Assembly (NCBI RefSeq): GCF_023573145.1
Contig: NZ_CP097635.1
Span: forward strand, 1,798,001-1,862,000
DNA: 64,000 nucleotides
Reading direction: 5' to 3'
DNA from: Aquincola tertiaricarbonis
GTDB lineage: Bacteria; Pseudomonadota; Gammaproteobacteria; Burkholderiales; Burkholderiaceae_C
In this document: one piece after another, positions 28,707 to 37,519 of the stretch
Layout of the letters: every line of letters starts with the position of its first letter
How positions within the stretch are numbered: the stretch's first letter is position 1
The notes under the pieces: model-generated
The model's input: the letters and a program-made list of their open reading frames with translations, nothing else
Databases searched by the model: none
Told to the model about the DNA's origin: nothing
Made by a program: the position numbers and the translations under genes

Positions 28707-29695
28707 CGGCGCCCGACCGCCACCCCCGCCCCGAGATCGCGGTGGTGATGGCCACCTACCGCCGGCCTGAGCTGCTGCGCCGCTGCCTGCAGGCCGTGCT
28801 GCGGCAAAGCCTGGCCGGCGACCGCTACGAGGTGCTGGTGGTGAACGACGGCCCCGACGAGGACACCCGCCGCGTGGTGGCCGAGTTCGATGCCGTCACC
28901 GGCGGCGCGCCGGCCGTGCGCTACCTGCGCAACCAGGGCAAGGGCCCGGCCACCGCCCGCAACGTGGGCTGGCGTGCCAGCGCGGCGCCGCTGATCGCCT
29001 TCACCGACGACGACACCGTGCCCGACCGCGACTGGCTGGCCCAGGGCCTGGCCGCGATGGCCGGCGGTGCCGCAGCCGCCAGCGGCCGGGTGCGGGTGCC
29101 GGTGGAAGGCCCGCCCACCGACCATGCCCGCATGACGCAGGGGCTGGAGACGGCCGAGTTCGTCACCGCCAATGCCTTCGTGCGGCAGGACATCTTGCAG
29201 CGTGTCGGCGGTTTCGACGAACGCTTTCAGCGTGCCTGGCGCGAGGACTCGGACCTGCATTTCGCCATCCTGTCCCTGGGGGCCGAGGTCATCCGTGCCG
29301 AGCGTGCCGTGGTGCTGCACCCGGTGCGGCCGGCGCCCTGGGGCATCTCGCTCGGGCAGCAGAAGAACGTGGTGTTCGACGGGCTGCTCTACAAGAAGCA
29401 CCGCGACCTGTTCCGGCAGAAGGTGCGCACGCAGCCGCCCTGGCTGTACCTGGCCATCGTCGGGCTCACCGGTGCTGCGCTGGTGGCCCTGGCTGCCGGC
29501 GCGCCGCGGGCCGCCGGCGGGTGCGCGGCCGGCGCGCTGCTGGGCATCGGCCGCTTCGCGTGGCTTCGGTTGCGGGACGCCTCGCACGATCCGGCCCATG
29601 TGTGGGAGATGCTGTGCACCTCCGCCGCCATCCCGTTCCTGGCGCTGTGGTGGCGGCTGGTGGGCGCCTGGCGCTTCAAGGTGATCTACCCATGA
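28703..29695 (+). CDS. GT2-family glycosyltransferase with C-terminal membrane segments
   Basis: The 330-residue product has the GT-A fold motifs VVMATYRRPELLRRCLQAVL, VVNDGPDEDT and the DXD-type FTDDDTVPDRDWL. The acceptor region contains GGFDERFQRAWREDSDLHF. Hydrophobic stretches around 255-290 and 305-325 (LYLAIVGLTGAALVALAAG and IPFLALWWRLVGAW) should anchor it to the inner membrane. It probably builds the glycan on a lipid carrier. Overlaps of ATGA link it to both flanking GT9 genes. Confidence 0.88.
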   Translation: MTAPDRHPRPEIAVVMATYRRPELLRRCLQAVLRQSLAGDRYEVLVVNDGPDEDTRRVVAEFDAVTGGAPAVRYLRNQGKGPATARNVGWRASAAPLIAFTDDDTVPDRDWLAQGLAAMAGGAAAASGRVRVPVEGPPTDHARMTQGLETAEFVTANAFVRQDILQRVGGFDERFQRAWREDSDLHFAILSLGAEVIRAERAVVLHPVRPAPWGISLGQQKNVVFDGLLYKKHRDLFRQKVRTQPPWLYLAIVGLTGAALVALAAGAPRAAGGCAAGALLGIGRFAWLRLRDASHDPAHVWEMLCTSAAIPFLALWWRLVGAWRFKVIYP

Positions 29696-30792
29696 CGGCG
29701 GCGGTGGCCTGGCCCGTCGCGCCGCGGCGCATCGGCGTCTTCCGCGCGCTGATGCTGGGCGACATGCTGTGCGCCGTGCCGGCCCTGCGTGCCATCTCGG
29801 CGCGCTGGCCGCAGGCGGAGCTGGTGCTCATCGGCCTGCCCTGGGCGCGCGAATGGGCGCGGCGGCTGCCGATGGTGCAGCGCTTCGTCGAGTTTCCCGG
29901 CTGGCCCGGCCTGCCCGAGCGTGAGCCCGACCTGGCCGCGCTGCCCGGCTGGCTGCAGGCCATGCAGGCCGAGCGCTTCGACCTGCTGCTGCAACTGCAT
30001 GGCAGCGGCAGCGTGGTCAACCACCTGCTGGCTGCCTGCGCCCCGCAGCGGCTGGCCGGCTTTGCCGAGCCCGACGACCTGGCGCCCGAGCCCGCGCTGT
30101 TCACCCGTTGGCCGCGGCAGGGGCATGAGATCGAACGCCTGCTGCACCTGACCGACCACCTGGGCCTGCCGCGCCAGGGCACGGCCATGCTGCTGCCCTT
30201 GGCCGAGGAGGACCGGGCACGCGCCACGGCGCTGCTGGCGGCCGAGGGCGCGGGTGGTGGGCCCTATGCCTGCGTGCATGCCGGCGCGCGCTTCAGCTCG
30301 CGCCGCTGGCCGGCCGAACGCTTTGCCGCGGTGGCCGACCAGCTGGCGCGGCAGGGCCTGCGCATCGTGCTCACCGGCAGCGAAGGCGAGCGGCCGCTGG
30401 TGCAGCAGCTGCGGCAGGCCATGCGCCAGCCCGTGATCGACCTGACCGGCCGCACCGACTTCTGGTCGCTGGCCGCGCTGGTGCAGGGCGCCCGCCTGCT
30501 GCTGAGCAACGACACCGGCGTCTCGCATGTGGCCGCCGCTGTGGGCACGCCCAGCGTGGTGGTCAGCTCGGGCAGCGACGTGGCGCGCTGGGCACCGCTG
30601 GACACCGGGCGCCATACGGTGCTGTGGGCCGACACGCCCTGCCGCCCCTGCGGCCACGAGCACTGCCCCTATCAACACGAATGCGCGCTGGCCGTGGGCG
30701 TGGACGAGGTGGCCGCGGTGGCCCTTCGCCGCGCCATCGACCCTGCGCCGGCCGCCCCTGCGGCGCCACGGACCGAGGAGGCCACCCCATGA
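29692..30792 (+). CDS. GT9-family glycosyltransferase, second copy
   Basis: A 366-residue heptosyltransferase-like enzyme beginning MTAAVAWPVAPRRIGVFRAL, with ALMLGDMLCAVPALRAISARWP as the GT9 N-terminal motif. Donor-side motifs are CVHAGARFSSRRWPAERFAA and LLLSNDTGVSHVAAAVGTPSV. The Cys/His-rich PCRPCGHEHCPYQHECAL near the C-terminus parallels the first GT9 gene. Sequence divergence between the two GT9 proteins indicates different acceptors rather than a recent duplication. It ends in an Ala/Pro-rich tail. Confidence 0.88.
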   Translation: MTAAVAWPVAPRRIGVFRALMLGDMLCAVPALRAISARWPQAELVLIGLPWAREWARRLPMVQRFVEFPGWPGLPEREPDLAALPGWLQAMQAERFDLLLQLHGSGSVVNHLLAACAPQRLAGFAEPDDLAPEPALFTRWPRQGHEIERLLHLTDHLGLPRQGTAMLLPLAEEDRARATALLAAEGAGGGPYACVHAGARFSSRRWPAERFAAVADQLARQGLRIVLTGSEGERPLVQQLRQAMRQPVIDLTGRTDFWSLAALVQGARLLLSNDTGVSHVAAAVGTPSVVVSSGSDVARWAPLDTGRHTVLWADTPCRPCGHEHCPYQHECALAVGVDEVAAVALRRAIDPAPAAPAAPRTEEATP

Positions 30793-31757
30793 ACACCACC
30801 CCCCGCCGCCGCCTGCGCGTGCTCACCTGGCATGTGCACGGCAACTACCTGTACTACCTGACGCAGGCACCGCACGACTTTCACCTGGCCACGCTGCCCG
30901 GCCACCCGCCCGGCCATGTGGGCAAGGTGGGCGTGCTGCCCTGGGGCGACAACGTGCACGAGGTGCCGGCCGATGCGCTGGGCGAGCACAGCTTCGACTG
31001 CGTGCTCTACCAGCACGAGCGCCATTGGCACACCGACCGGCTGGAGCGGCTGACGCCGGCGCAGCGCGCGCTGCCCACGCTGTTCGTGGAGCACGACCCG
31101 CCGCAGGGCCACCCCACCGACACCCGCCATGCGGCGGCAGGCAGCGGCGCGCACCTGGTACAGGTCACGCCCTTCAATGCGCTGATGTGGGACAACGGCG
31201 ATGCACCGGTCCACATCATCGACCACGGCGTGCTGATACCGCCGGACGTGCGCTACAGCGGCGAGCGGCCCGAGGGCATCGTCGTCGTCAACCACCTGCA
31301 GCAGCGCGGCCGGCGGCTGGGCGCCGACGTGTTCGAGCAGGTGCGTCAGCAGGTGCAGCTGCAGCTGGTGGGCATGGACAGCGGGCGCATGGGCGGCCTG
31401 GGCGAGGTGGGCAACCTGGACCTGGCCGCCGCCATGGCCCAGTACCGGTTCTTCTTCAACCCCATCCGCTACACCAGCCTCGGCCTGGCGGTCATCGAAG
31501 CCATGATGGTGGGCCTGCCCATCGTCGGCCTGGCCACCACCGAGCTGAGCACCGTCATCCGCAATGGCGAGAACGGCTGGATCGACACCCGCATCGACAA
31601 GCTGGTGGAGGTGATGAACATGCTGGTGCATGAGCCCGAGGTGGCGAGGCGGTGGGGCGAGGCCGCGCGCCAGACGGCGATGGCGCGCTTCAACATCCAG
31701 CGCTTCGCGGCCGATTGGGACCGGGTGCTCACGCAGGTGGCCGGGGGTGCGCGATGA
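30789..31757 (+). CDS. Glycosyltransferase (GT-B, GT4-like)
   Basis: The 322-residue product opens [20 protein letters not shown], a histidine-rich start found in some exopolysaccharide glycosyltransferases. The C-terminal half contains [30 protein letters not shown], which includes the E-x7-E-like donor motif, and [10 protein letters not shown]. It lacks the long N-terminal donor loop of the GT4 enzyme that starts the operon. A cytoplasmic sugar transferase is the secure call; donor and acceptor are unknown. Confidence 0.8.
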   Translation: MNTTPRRRLRVLTWHVHGNYLYYLTQAPHDFHLATLPGHPPGHVGKVGVLPWGDNVHEVPADALGEHSFDCVLYQHERHWHTDRLERLTPAQRALPTLFVEHDPPQGHPTDTRHAAAGSGAHLVQVTPFNALMWDNGDAPVHIIDHGVLIPPDVRYSGERPEGIVVVNHLQQRGRRLGADVFEQVRQQVQLQLVGMDSGRMGGLGEVGNLDLAAAMAQYRFFFNPIRYTSLGLAVIEAMMVGLPIVGLATTELSTVIRNGENGWIDTRIDKLVEVMNMLVHEPEVARRWGEAARQTAMARFNIQRFAADWDRVLTQVAGGAR

Positions 31758-32740
31758 CGGCCGCGCCGAGGCCGCTGCACGCCAAGCGCGTGGTGGTCAC
31801 CGGCGGTGCCGGCTTCATCGGGTCGCACCTGTGCCGCCGGCTGCTGGAGGCGGGCGCCGAGGTGCTGTGCGTGGACAACTTCTATACCGGCTCGCGGGCG
31901 CTCATCGCGCCGCTGCTGGGCCACGCGCGCTTCGAGCTGCTGCGCCACGACGTCACCTTCCCGCTGTACGTGGAATGCGACGAGATCTACAACCTCGCCT
32001 GCCCGGCGTCGCCGGTGCATTACCAGCTGGACCCGGTGCAGACCACCAAGACCAGCGTGCACGGCGCCATCAACATGCTGGGCCTGGCCAAGCGGCTGAA
32101 GGCGCGCATCCTGCAGGCCAGCACCAGCGAGGTGTACGGCGACCCGCTGGTGCACCCGCAGAAGGAAGACTACTGGGGCCATGTGAATCCCATCGGCCCG
32201 CGCAGCTGCTACGACGAAGGCAAGCGCTGCGCCGAAACGCTGTTCATGGACTACCGGCGCCAGCACCAGCTGCGCGTGAAGGTGGCGCGCATCTTCAACA
32301 CCTACGGGCCGCACATGCACCCGGGTGATGGCCGCGTGGTCAGCAACTTCATCGTGCAGGCGCTCACCGGCCAGCCCATCACGCTGTACGGCGACGGCCA
32401 GCAGACGCGCAGCTTCTGCCACGTGAGCGATACGGTGGATGCGCTGATGCGGCTGATGGACACGCGCGACGACTTCGCCGGCCCGGTGAACATCGGCAAC
32501 CCGGTGGAGCGCAGCATGCTGGACATCGCCCGGCTGGTGCTGGAACTCACCGGCTCGCGCTCGCCGTTGGTGTTTGAGCCGTTGCCCCAGGACGACCCCC
32601 GCCAGCGCTGCCCCGACATCACGCTGGCGCGCGAGGAGCTGGGCTGGCAGCCCACGGTGGCGCTGCGCACCGGCCTGCTGGACACCATCGCCTGGTTCGA
32701 CCGCTGCCTGGCGGGCGGGCCGGAGGCGAGGCGGATGTGA
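31754..32740 (+). CDS. UDP-glucuronate decarboxylase-like NAD-dependent epimerase
   Basis: A 328-residue extended SDR. The N-terminal [20 protein letters not shown] binds NAD. The catalytic triad is visible as ASTSEVYGD (Thr/Ser) and [11 protein letters not shown] (Tyr-xxx-Lys). [14 protein letters not shown] and [12 protein letters not shown] are the signature of UDP-xylose synthase (UXS), which decarboxylates UDP-glucuronate to UDP-xylose. A plain dTDP-glucose 4,6-dehydratase is less likely given that motif. It closes the operon and would supply the donor sugar for one of the upstream transferases. Confidence 0.88.
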   Translation: MTAAPRPLHAKRVVVTGGAGFIGSHLCRRLLEAGAEVLCVDNFYTGSRALIAPLLGHARFELLRHDVTFPLYVECDEIYNLACPASPVHYQLDPVQTTKTSVHGAINMLGLAKRLKARILQASTSEVYGDPLVHPQKEDYWGHVNPIGPRSCYDEGKRCAETLFMDYRRQHQLRVKVARIFNTYGPHMHPGDGRVVSNFIVQALTGQPITLYGDGQQTRSFCHVSDTVDALMRLMDTRDDFAGPVNIGNPVERSMLDIARLVLELTGSRSPLVFEPLPQDDPRQRCPDITLAREELGWQPTVALRTGLLDTIAWFDRCLAGGPEARRM

Positions 32741-32791
32741 GGGCGTGAGCGAGCCTGCCTGATGCGCAGCTTTGCGCAAAGGCCACGCGCG

Positions 32792-34342
32792 TCAGCGCAG
32801 CACGTTGACCAGCTGCGCAGCGCTGCGGCTGCCGGCCACGTCGCTGGCCTGGGTCCAGGTGACGCCGACGGAGCCGTCACGGTGCACGGCGATGGCCGGA
32901 CCGGCGGTGAACATCGTGGCGCCTGCAGGCGGTGTGCTGATCGTCGTCACCGGCGTCCAGGCCTGGTCCTTGAGCAGGAAGCGGAGCACGGCGATGCCGG
33001 TGCCGGTGTCCGACACGGCCGTGACGTTGCCTGCCGGGTCGGCGGCAATCAGCCCACTGCCCCCACCGGTGCCTGCCCCCATCAGCTCGGGGGCTGACCA
33101 GGTGCGTGTCTCAGCGTTGTAGCGCGACCAGCGCGTGCCGTTCGATGATCCCCACACGGCGGTCACGTTGCCGGCCGGGTCCACGGCCAGGGCGGCGCGG
33201 CGGTCCAGCCCCGTGGTGGCCGGGTCCAGGTTTCTGAACGTGCCCCACTGCCCGCTCGCTGCTTCCCAGCGGACGACCCGGGCGCGCGAATCGAAGCCAC
33301 CCTGCGCGTAAGCCACGGTGACGGAGCCTGCGCTGTCGGTCACCACATCCAGCTGCGAGATGTTGTTGACCCCGTCATCCAGCTGCGCCGGCACCGTCCA
33401 GGCGCCGCGTGCGGCGTCGTAGTGGCTGCCCATCAGGCGCTCGCTGCTGATCAGCCCTTCGATCCACACCGCGGTGAGGTTGCCCGCGCGGTCGGCGACC
33501 AGCCGGGCCGTGCGTGCGCCGCTCGGCACCACGACCAGGGTGATGGGTACTTCCCAACCCGTCTTGCTGGCGTCTTGCCGCACGGCCGTCACGCTGTCGC
33601 GCGTCCACCCCAGCAACATCAGCCGCTCGTCGTCACCCGTGGCCGCTGTCGTGCTGGCCAGGTCCCAGAGGCCCTCTGGCACTGGCAGGGTGTAGGGTGC
33701 ACTCCAAGTGCCGCTGCGGGCGTCCAGCTGTGACCATTGCAGCGTGGTGCCGGTCGTCGTGGACCGGTTCCAGATGGCATGGCATGCGCCGCTGTCCAGG
33801 CATTTCAGCCTGGGGTTGCCGGCGCTGGCGGTGGCGTCGGACAGCCTGGCGGCCGCGGACCAGTTGCCCCCGGACGCGTCGGACCGTGCGGCCATCAGCA
33901 CGGGCGGGCCGCCGGCCGTGGCTTGCGTCCAGGCCACCACCAGCCGCCCGTCCCGATCGAAGCTGGCGACCCGTGCGTTCACCTCATTCATGTCGGACAA
34001 GGGGGCCAGCGCGGTGGCGCGTGCGCTCCAGCTCATGCCCGCCGTGGTGAACTGCAGCGAGACCGGCGCGGACAACGAACGGCCCGTGATGTCCTGCAGC
34101 CCCGTGGCCCAGTCGACGGTGTAGCGGGCATCCGCCACCAGGCTGCCGCTTCGGGGGCGCAGGCTCACGGTCGCCGCTTCCGCGGTGGCCACGCTGTCCA
34201 CAGCGCCCAGGTCACTGGCCAGGCGGATGTTGGCCCCCGATGCGCTGGCCGGAGCGACCGGCGCATTGAAGGTGGCCGTGATGGCTGCAACGCGGCTGAC
34301 GCCGGTCGCGCCCTGCGCAGGCGTGGTGCCCACGATGGCCAA
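32792..34342 (-). CDS. Large secreted-type repeat protein with Ig-like (SbsA/Big_5) domain; start unclear
   Basis: The 516 residues read from TTG 34342 begin LAIVGTTPAQGATGVSRVAAITATFNAPV, an SbsA-type Ig-like domain. About ten short repeats follow (for example DPAGNVTAVWGSSNGTRWSRYN and DSAGSVTVAYAQGG), which look like beta-propeller or sialidase-like blades. No signal peptide or ATG/GTG start exists in frame. Upstream the frame stays open only to a TGA near 34493 and encodes a poly-proline stretch (CCG/CCA repeats, about 34343-34375). The gene is probably 5'-truncated, frameshifted, or starts at a non-ATG codon. It is the only unit in the 20-41 kb region without an RpoN-type promoter. Confidence 0.65.
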   Translation of the reverse strand: MAIVGTTPAQGATGVSRVAAITATFNAPVAPASASGANIRLASDLGAVDSVATAEAATVSLRPRSGSLVADARYTVDWATGLQDITGRSLSAPVSLQFTTAGMSWSARATALAPLSDMNEVNARVASFDRDGRLVVAWTQATAGGPPVLMAARSDASGGNWSAAARLSDATASAGNPRLKCLDSGACHAIWNRSTTTGTTLQWSQLDARSGTWSAPYTLPVPEGLWDLASTTAATGDDERLMLLGWTRDSVTAVRQDASKTGWEVPITLVVVPSGARTARLVADRAGNLTAVWIEGLISSERLMGSHYDAARGAWTVPAQLDDGVNNISQLDVVTDSAGSVTVAYAQGGFDSRARVVRWEAASGQWGTFRNLDPATTGLDRRAALAVDPAGNVTAVWGSSNGTRWSRYNAETRTWSAPELMGAGTGGGSGLIAADPAGNVTAVSDTGTGIAVLRFLLKDQAWTPVTTISTPPAGATMFTAGPAIAVHRDGSVGVTWTQASDVAGSRSAAQLVNVLR

Positions 34343-34408
34343 CGGCGGCGGCGGTGGCGGCGGCGGAGGGGCCGGTGGCGTCGAGTCCGGCGGGGGCGGG
34401 CTAACCGG

Positions 34409-34425
34409 ACGGGTAGTTTGCCCGT
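34409..34425. promoter_or_regulatory. Inverted repeat upstream of the Ig-like protein gene
   Basis: ACGGG-TAGTTTG-CCCGT forms a 5-bp stem in a locally AT-richer patch inside the 192-bp gap 34343-34534. It may be an operator or transcript hairpin for the truncated-looking gene. The rest of the gap holds the poly-proline codons and nothing else I recognise. Confidence 0.25.
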
Positions 34426-34534
34426 ACTCAAGCTTTTGCCGCAGGGGCTGCCGACGCTGGCGCAGCGTCCAGGGCCTGGAGGTCGAAGGTCAGCAACGCA
34501 CCTTCAGCGCCCCTCGGCCGGAAGGGCGCCTTGC

Positions 34535-35110
34535 TCAGTACCGCGGCCTGCGAGGCGGTGTGACACCCGCCTCGGCCCGCTCGGCGCGGGCGGTGTTCAC
34601 CTGCTCGGCCCGCTTGGCCTGCTGGGCGGCGCGCCAGTCCATCGCGGTACGCGCCACGCGGAAGATGCGCATCGGCCACCAGCCGCCCGGTGCAAAGGCC
34701 GATGCCGCCGCCGCCGCGGGTGAACGGGCCGGCAGCACGAAGGGCGCGAGGATCAGGCCCAGCCGCCCCAGCTGGCCCCAGATGCCGGGCCGCTGGTCCG
34801 GCGGCACCGGCACGTCGGCCAGGCCATGGCCGTACCGGTAGGCGGCCTGGCGTGCACGCTCGCGCTCGCGTGCCTTGGCCTTCGGGTCGGGTCGCACCGC
34901 CTTGTACACGCGCCAGCCTGCCCACACCGACAGCAGCGCGCCTGCACCGATCAGCGCCACGCGGCCGCCCGAGCGCGCGGCATTGCGCGTCTGCGTCGTC
35001 ACCTGGTCCAGCCGCTGCATCACCCGGCGGTCATGCAGCATCACCTCGCGCTCGGCGCGGCGGATGCGTTCGTCCAGGGACAGGCCGTCCTGCGGTTGAT
35101 GGGCGGTCAT
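34535..35110 (-). CDS. Membrane-associated protein, YqjD/YqjK-like partner of the holin-family protein
   Basis: The 191-residue product (MTAHQPQDGLSLDERIRRAE...) has a predicted coiled-coil region at about 10-40, a TM helix at about 47-66 (VALIGAGALLSVWAGWRVYKA) and a basic RERERARQAAYRYGHG linker. A second hydrophobic segment at about 105-125 follows. The tail is rich in Ala and Arg. Its start overlaps the stop of the YqjE-like gene by ATGA. The pairing of a YqjE-type with a YqjD/K-type gene is widespread in stress-induced operons. The exact family assignment is uncertain. Confidence 0.6.
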   Translation of the reverse strand: MTAHQPQDGLSLDERIRRAEREVMLHDRRVMQRLDQVTTQTRNAARSGGRVALIGAGALLSVWAGWRVYKAVRPDPKAKARERERARQAAYRYGHGLADVPVPPDQRPGIWGQLGRLGLILAPFVLPARSPAAAAASAFAPGGWWPMRIFRVARTAMDWRAAQQAKRAEQVNTARAERAEAGVTPPRRPRY

Positions 35111-35535
35111 GGCGACACCTCGGTGGGGTTGTTGGCATTCTTGACGGTCATGTGGTGCAGCGTGGCCGGCAGCGCCAACAGCGGCACCATGGCCACCGCG
35201 CGCCAGGCCAGCACGCCGGCCACCACCAGGTTCACGGCGGTCACCAGCGCCATCGTCCACACCGGCGACCATTCGGCCACCTGCACCAGCAGCAGTGCAA
35301 CGGCCACCCACAGCGCGAACCAGCCGGTCAGCGCCACCACGGCCGCCAGCACCAGCAGGGCCAGGATCTTGGGCAGCACGTCGCGCGCGCGCCGCAGCTC
35401 CAGCGCCAGCAGGTTCACGCGGGCGCTGATGGCGGCCGCGCCTTCCTGCAGCAGGCCCTGGATGCCGGCGGGCAGTCCGGCCAGGCCGGGGCGCGGATCA
35501 CCGCTGGATGAAGAGGAGCCGGGGGGTCGGTTCAT
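35107..35535 (-). CDS. YqjE-like (DUF1469/phage holin family) membrane protein
   Basis: A 142-residue protein with a disordered Ser/Pro-rich start, an amphipathic helix (GLLQEGAAAISARVNLLALELRRARDV) and two TM segments: ILALLVLAAVVALTGWFAL and VWTMALVTAVNLVVAGVLAW. The helix-TM-TM arrangement with LALEL is typical of the YqjE (holin superfamily III) group, which associates with the inner membrane in stationary phase. ATG 35535 has weak upstream Shine-Dalgarno complementarity. The RpoN-type promoter at 35594-35607 lies 58 nt upstream. Confidence 0.8.
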   Translation of the reverse strand: MNRPPGSSSSSGDPRPGLAGLPAGIQGLLQEGAAAISARVNLLALELRRARDVLPKILALLVLAAVVALTGWFALWVAVALLLVQVAEWSPVWTMALVTAVNLVVAGVLAWRAVAMVPLLALPATLHHMTVKNANNPTEVSP

Positions 35536-35593
35536 GCGGGTCTTTCTCGGGTCGGGAGGACGCAGGTGGGTCAGAACTTCGATACACCTGTTG

Positions 35594-35607
35594 GCAAACA
35601 GGGTGCC
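35594..35607 (-). promoter_or_regulatory. Sigma-54 promoter of the YqjE-like operon
   Basis: Minus-strand GGCACCCTGTTTGC, matching TGGCAC and TTGC. The GC is 58 nt from ATG 35535; the 147-bp gap 35536-35682 contains nothing else notable. Confidence 0.72.
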
Positions 35608-35682
35608 GGCCCCGTGGCCACTCTGCCGTACGTTTGCTGACGCCGCGTGAACAGTCCACCGTCCAGGTGGCCCGGCGCTGCT

Positions 35683-35892
35683 TCAGCGCCGGCTGCCCGT
35701 GGGGTCGGACTGGCCGATCACGCGCGTCTCCCCGGCTTCCGGCTTCAGGTCGCCGACACCGCTGCCGCCATCGAAGTCTTCGCTGATGTTCTCCAGGGCG
35801 GCCTTGCTCTGCTCGCGCTGCTTCATGGCCGGGTCTTCGGGCTTGCCGTGCGCCTGCTCGTCGGCGCCGCTCTGGCTGGTGGGGATGGGCAT
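35683..35892 (-). CDS. Small hydrophilic protein
   Basis: The 69-residue product (MPIPTSQSGADEQAHGKPED...) is polar, with a possible helical patch MKQREQSKAALENISED followed by Gly/Asp/Glu-rich sequence. It resembles other small disordered stress proteins but I do not recognise a named family. It lies between the YqjE unit and the catalase and has its own RpoN-type promoter, which supports it as a real gene. Confidence 0.6.
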   Translation of the reverse strand: MPIPTSQSGADEQAHGKPEDPAMKQREQSKAALENISEDFDGGSGVGDLKPEAGETRVIGQSDPTGSRR

Positions 35893-35927
35893 GTCATGTC
35901 CTGGTGGGGTGAAGGTGCCAAGCATCG

Positions 35928-35941
35928 GCAATCGGGCGGCC
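35928..35941 (-). promoter_or_regulatory. Sigma-54 promoter of the 69-residue protein
   Basis: Minus-strand GGCCGCCCGATTGC; GG and GC are correctly spaced but the -24 box is the weakest of the set. Start codon 35 nt away. Confidence 0.6.
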
Positions 35942-35969
35942 GCGCCTGCGCCGCCTCTTGCGCGGACGC

Positions 35970-35983
35970 GGAACACGCCTTGC
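35970..35983 (+). promoter_or_regulatory. Sigma-54 promoter of the manganese catalase gene
   Basis: Sequence GGAACACGCCTTGC, 59 nt before ATG 36043, back-to-back with the minus-strand element at 35928. Confidence 0.72.
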
Positions 35984-36042
35984 CACCCTTGCCGGGCAAG
36001 CACCGCGCGACCGCGCAGCCACCTCCACACAAAGGAATTTCC

Positions 36043-36942
36043 ATGTTCGTGCACAACAAGCGATTGCAGTACACCGTCCGCGTCAGCGAAAGCAACCCGG
36101 GCCTGGCCAACCTGATGCTGGAACAATTCGGCGGCCCGCAGGGCGAGCTGGCCGCGGCCTGCCGCTACTTCACGCAGTACCTGGGTGAAGACGACCCGGG
36201 CCGCAAGGACATGCTGATCGACATCGCCACCGAGGAGCTGAGCCACCTCGAGATCATCGGCACCATCGTCGGCATGCTCAACAAGGGCGCCAAGGGCCGG
36301 CTGGCCGAGGCGGTGGAAGAGGAGGGCGAGATCTACCGCGCCATCACCGGCGCCGGCAACGACTCGCACCTCACCCAGGTGCTGTACGGTGGCGGCCCGC
36401 CGCTGACCAACTCGGCCGGCGTGCCCTGGACCTCGGCCTACATCGACACCATCGGCGAGCCCACGGCCGACCTGCGCTCCAACATCGCGGCCGAGTCGCG
36501 CGCCAAGATCGTCTACGAGCGGCTGATCGCGCTCACCGACGACCCGGGCGTGAAGGAAGCGCTGGGCTTCCTGATGACGCGCGAGGTGGCGCACCAGAAG
36601 AGCTTCGAGAAGGCGCTGTATGCCATCGCGCCCAACTTCCCGCCGGGCAAGCAGCCGCCGGTGCCCGAGTTCGCGAGCGTGTACTACAACCTGTCGCAGG
36701 GCGCAGGCGACCTGCGTGGGCCGTGGAACAGCGACGAGAACTTCACCTACGTCAGCGACCGCGAGGCACAGGTGGCGGTGGACGGCGGTGACGGCCTCTT
36801 CAGCGTGAAGCTGACGTCGGACGAGGACGAGGTGGTGCAGCAGATGGCCACCCGCACCGCGTCCGATCCGCAGTCCGACCCCACCACCGGCGCCGAGCTG
36901 GGCATGGGCCAGGCCCCGGAAGCCGGCACCATCGTGCGCTGA
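36043..36942 (+). CDS. Manganese catalase
   Basis: The 299-residue ferritin-like enzyme dismutates hydrogen peroxide with a dinuclear Mn centre instead of haem. The metal ligands are visible in LEQFGGPQGELAAACRYFTQ (Glu), DIATEELSHLEIIGTIV (Glu, His), AAESRAKIVYERL (Glu) and MTREVAHQKSFEKAL (Glu, His). Length and the C-terminal extension match the family (about 270-300). A strong AAAGGA site precedes the ATG. It acts in the cytoplasm and would protect cells under peroxide or desiccation stress. Confidence 0.94.
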   Translation: MFVHNKRLQYTVRVSESNPGLANLMLEQFGGPQGELAAACRYFTQYLGEDDPGRKDMLIDIATEELSHLEIIGTIVGMLNKGAKGRLAEAVEEEGEIYRAITGAGNDSHLTQVLYGGGPPLTNSAGVPWTSAYIDTIGEPTADLRSNIAAESRAKIVYERLIALTDDPGVKEALGFLMTREVAHQKSFEKALYAIAPNFPPGKQPPVPEFASVYYNLSQGAGDLRGPWNSDENFTYVSDREAQVAVDGGDGLFSVKLTSDEDEVVQQMATRTASDPQSDPTTGAELGMGQAPEAGTIVR

Positions 36943-36974
36943 CAGGCCTGTGAGGCCAAGGGCTTGGGCCCAGG

Positions 36975-36988
36975 GGCACGGCGCTTGC
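36975..36988 (+). promoter_or_regulatory. Sigma-54 promoter of the CBS-domain gene
   Basis: Sequence GGCACGGCGCTTGC, the closest match in the window to TGGCACG-N4-TTGC. It lies 42 nt before ATG 37031, so the CBS gene can be expressed apart from the catalase. Confidence 0.78.
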
Positions 36989-37030
36989 CGCACCCCTGTG
37001 ACGAAACCCCGTTGCACCCCAAGGTATCCG

Positions 37031-37492
37031 ATGACGATCACTGTGGCCGAACTGATGACGCGAGGCGTCCACGTGATGGCGCCCGACGACAGCCTGGACC
37101 TGGCCGCGCGCCTGATGGACGACCTGAACGTCGGCGCCATGCCGGTGTGCCAGGAAGAGCGGCTGCTGGGCATCGTCACCGACCGCGACATCGTCGTGCG
37201 CGGCATCGCCCGCAACCGGCCGGTGGACCGCACGCCGGTGTCCGACGTGATGAGCCAGCCGGTGCGCTTCTGCTTCGACGACCAGCCGGTCAACGAGGTG
37301 CTGCCCGAGATGCGCCAGGCCCAGATCCGCCGCCTGCCGGTGCTGGACCGCCGGCGCCGCCTGGTCGGCATGCTGACCTTGGCCGATCTGGCCACCAAGG
37401 CCGATCCACAGGCCGCCGCCGCCGTGCTGGCCGCGGTGTCCGAGCCGGCGGAGCCGGATCGGCCGGCCCTGCCGCAGCGCCGGGTGGCCTGA
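37031..37492 (+). CDS. CBS-pair domain protein
   Basis: A 153-residue cytoplasmic protein consisting of two CBS motifs: VAELMTRGVHVMAPDDSLDLAARLM...GIVTDRDIVVRGIA and VSDVMSQPVRFCFDDQPVNE...RLPVLDRRRRLVGMLTLADLA. CBS pairs bind adenosine nucleotides and often act as stand-alone energy or stress sensors. The last 25 residues are a Pro/Ala-rich tail. No enzymatic domain is attached. It sits between the catalase and the P450 gene. Confidence 0.9.
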   Translation: MTITVAELMTRGVHVMAPDDSLDLAARLMDDLNVGAMPVCQEERLLGIVTDRDIVVRGIARNRPVDRTPVSDVMSQPVRFCFDDQPVNEVLPEMRQAQIRRLPVLDRRRRLVGMLTLADLATKADPQAAAAVLAAVSEPAEPDRPALPQRRVA

Positions 37493-37519
37493 GGGCCGGG
37501 GCGCGCCCGGCCACTACCG

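Noticed and set aside
28256..29599. Minus-strand frames of about 450 residues within the glycosyltransferase operon
   Set aside because: They conflict with seven consistently overlapping plus-strand genes that have catalytic motifs.
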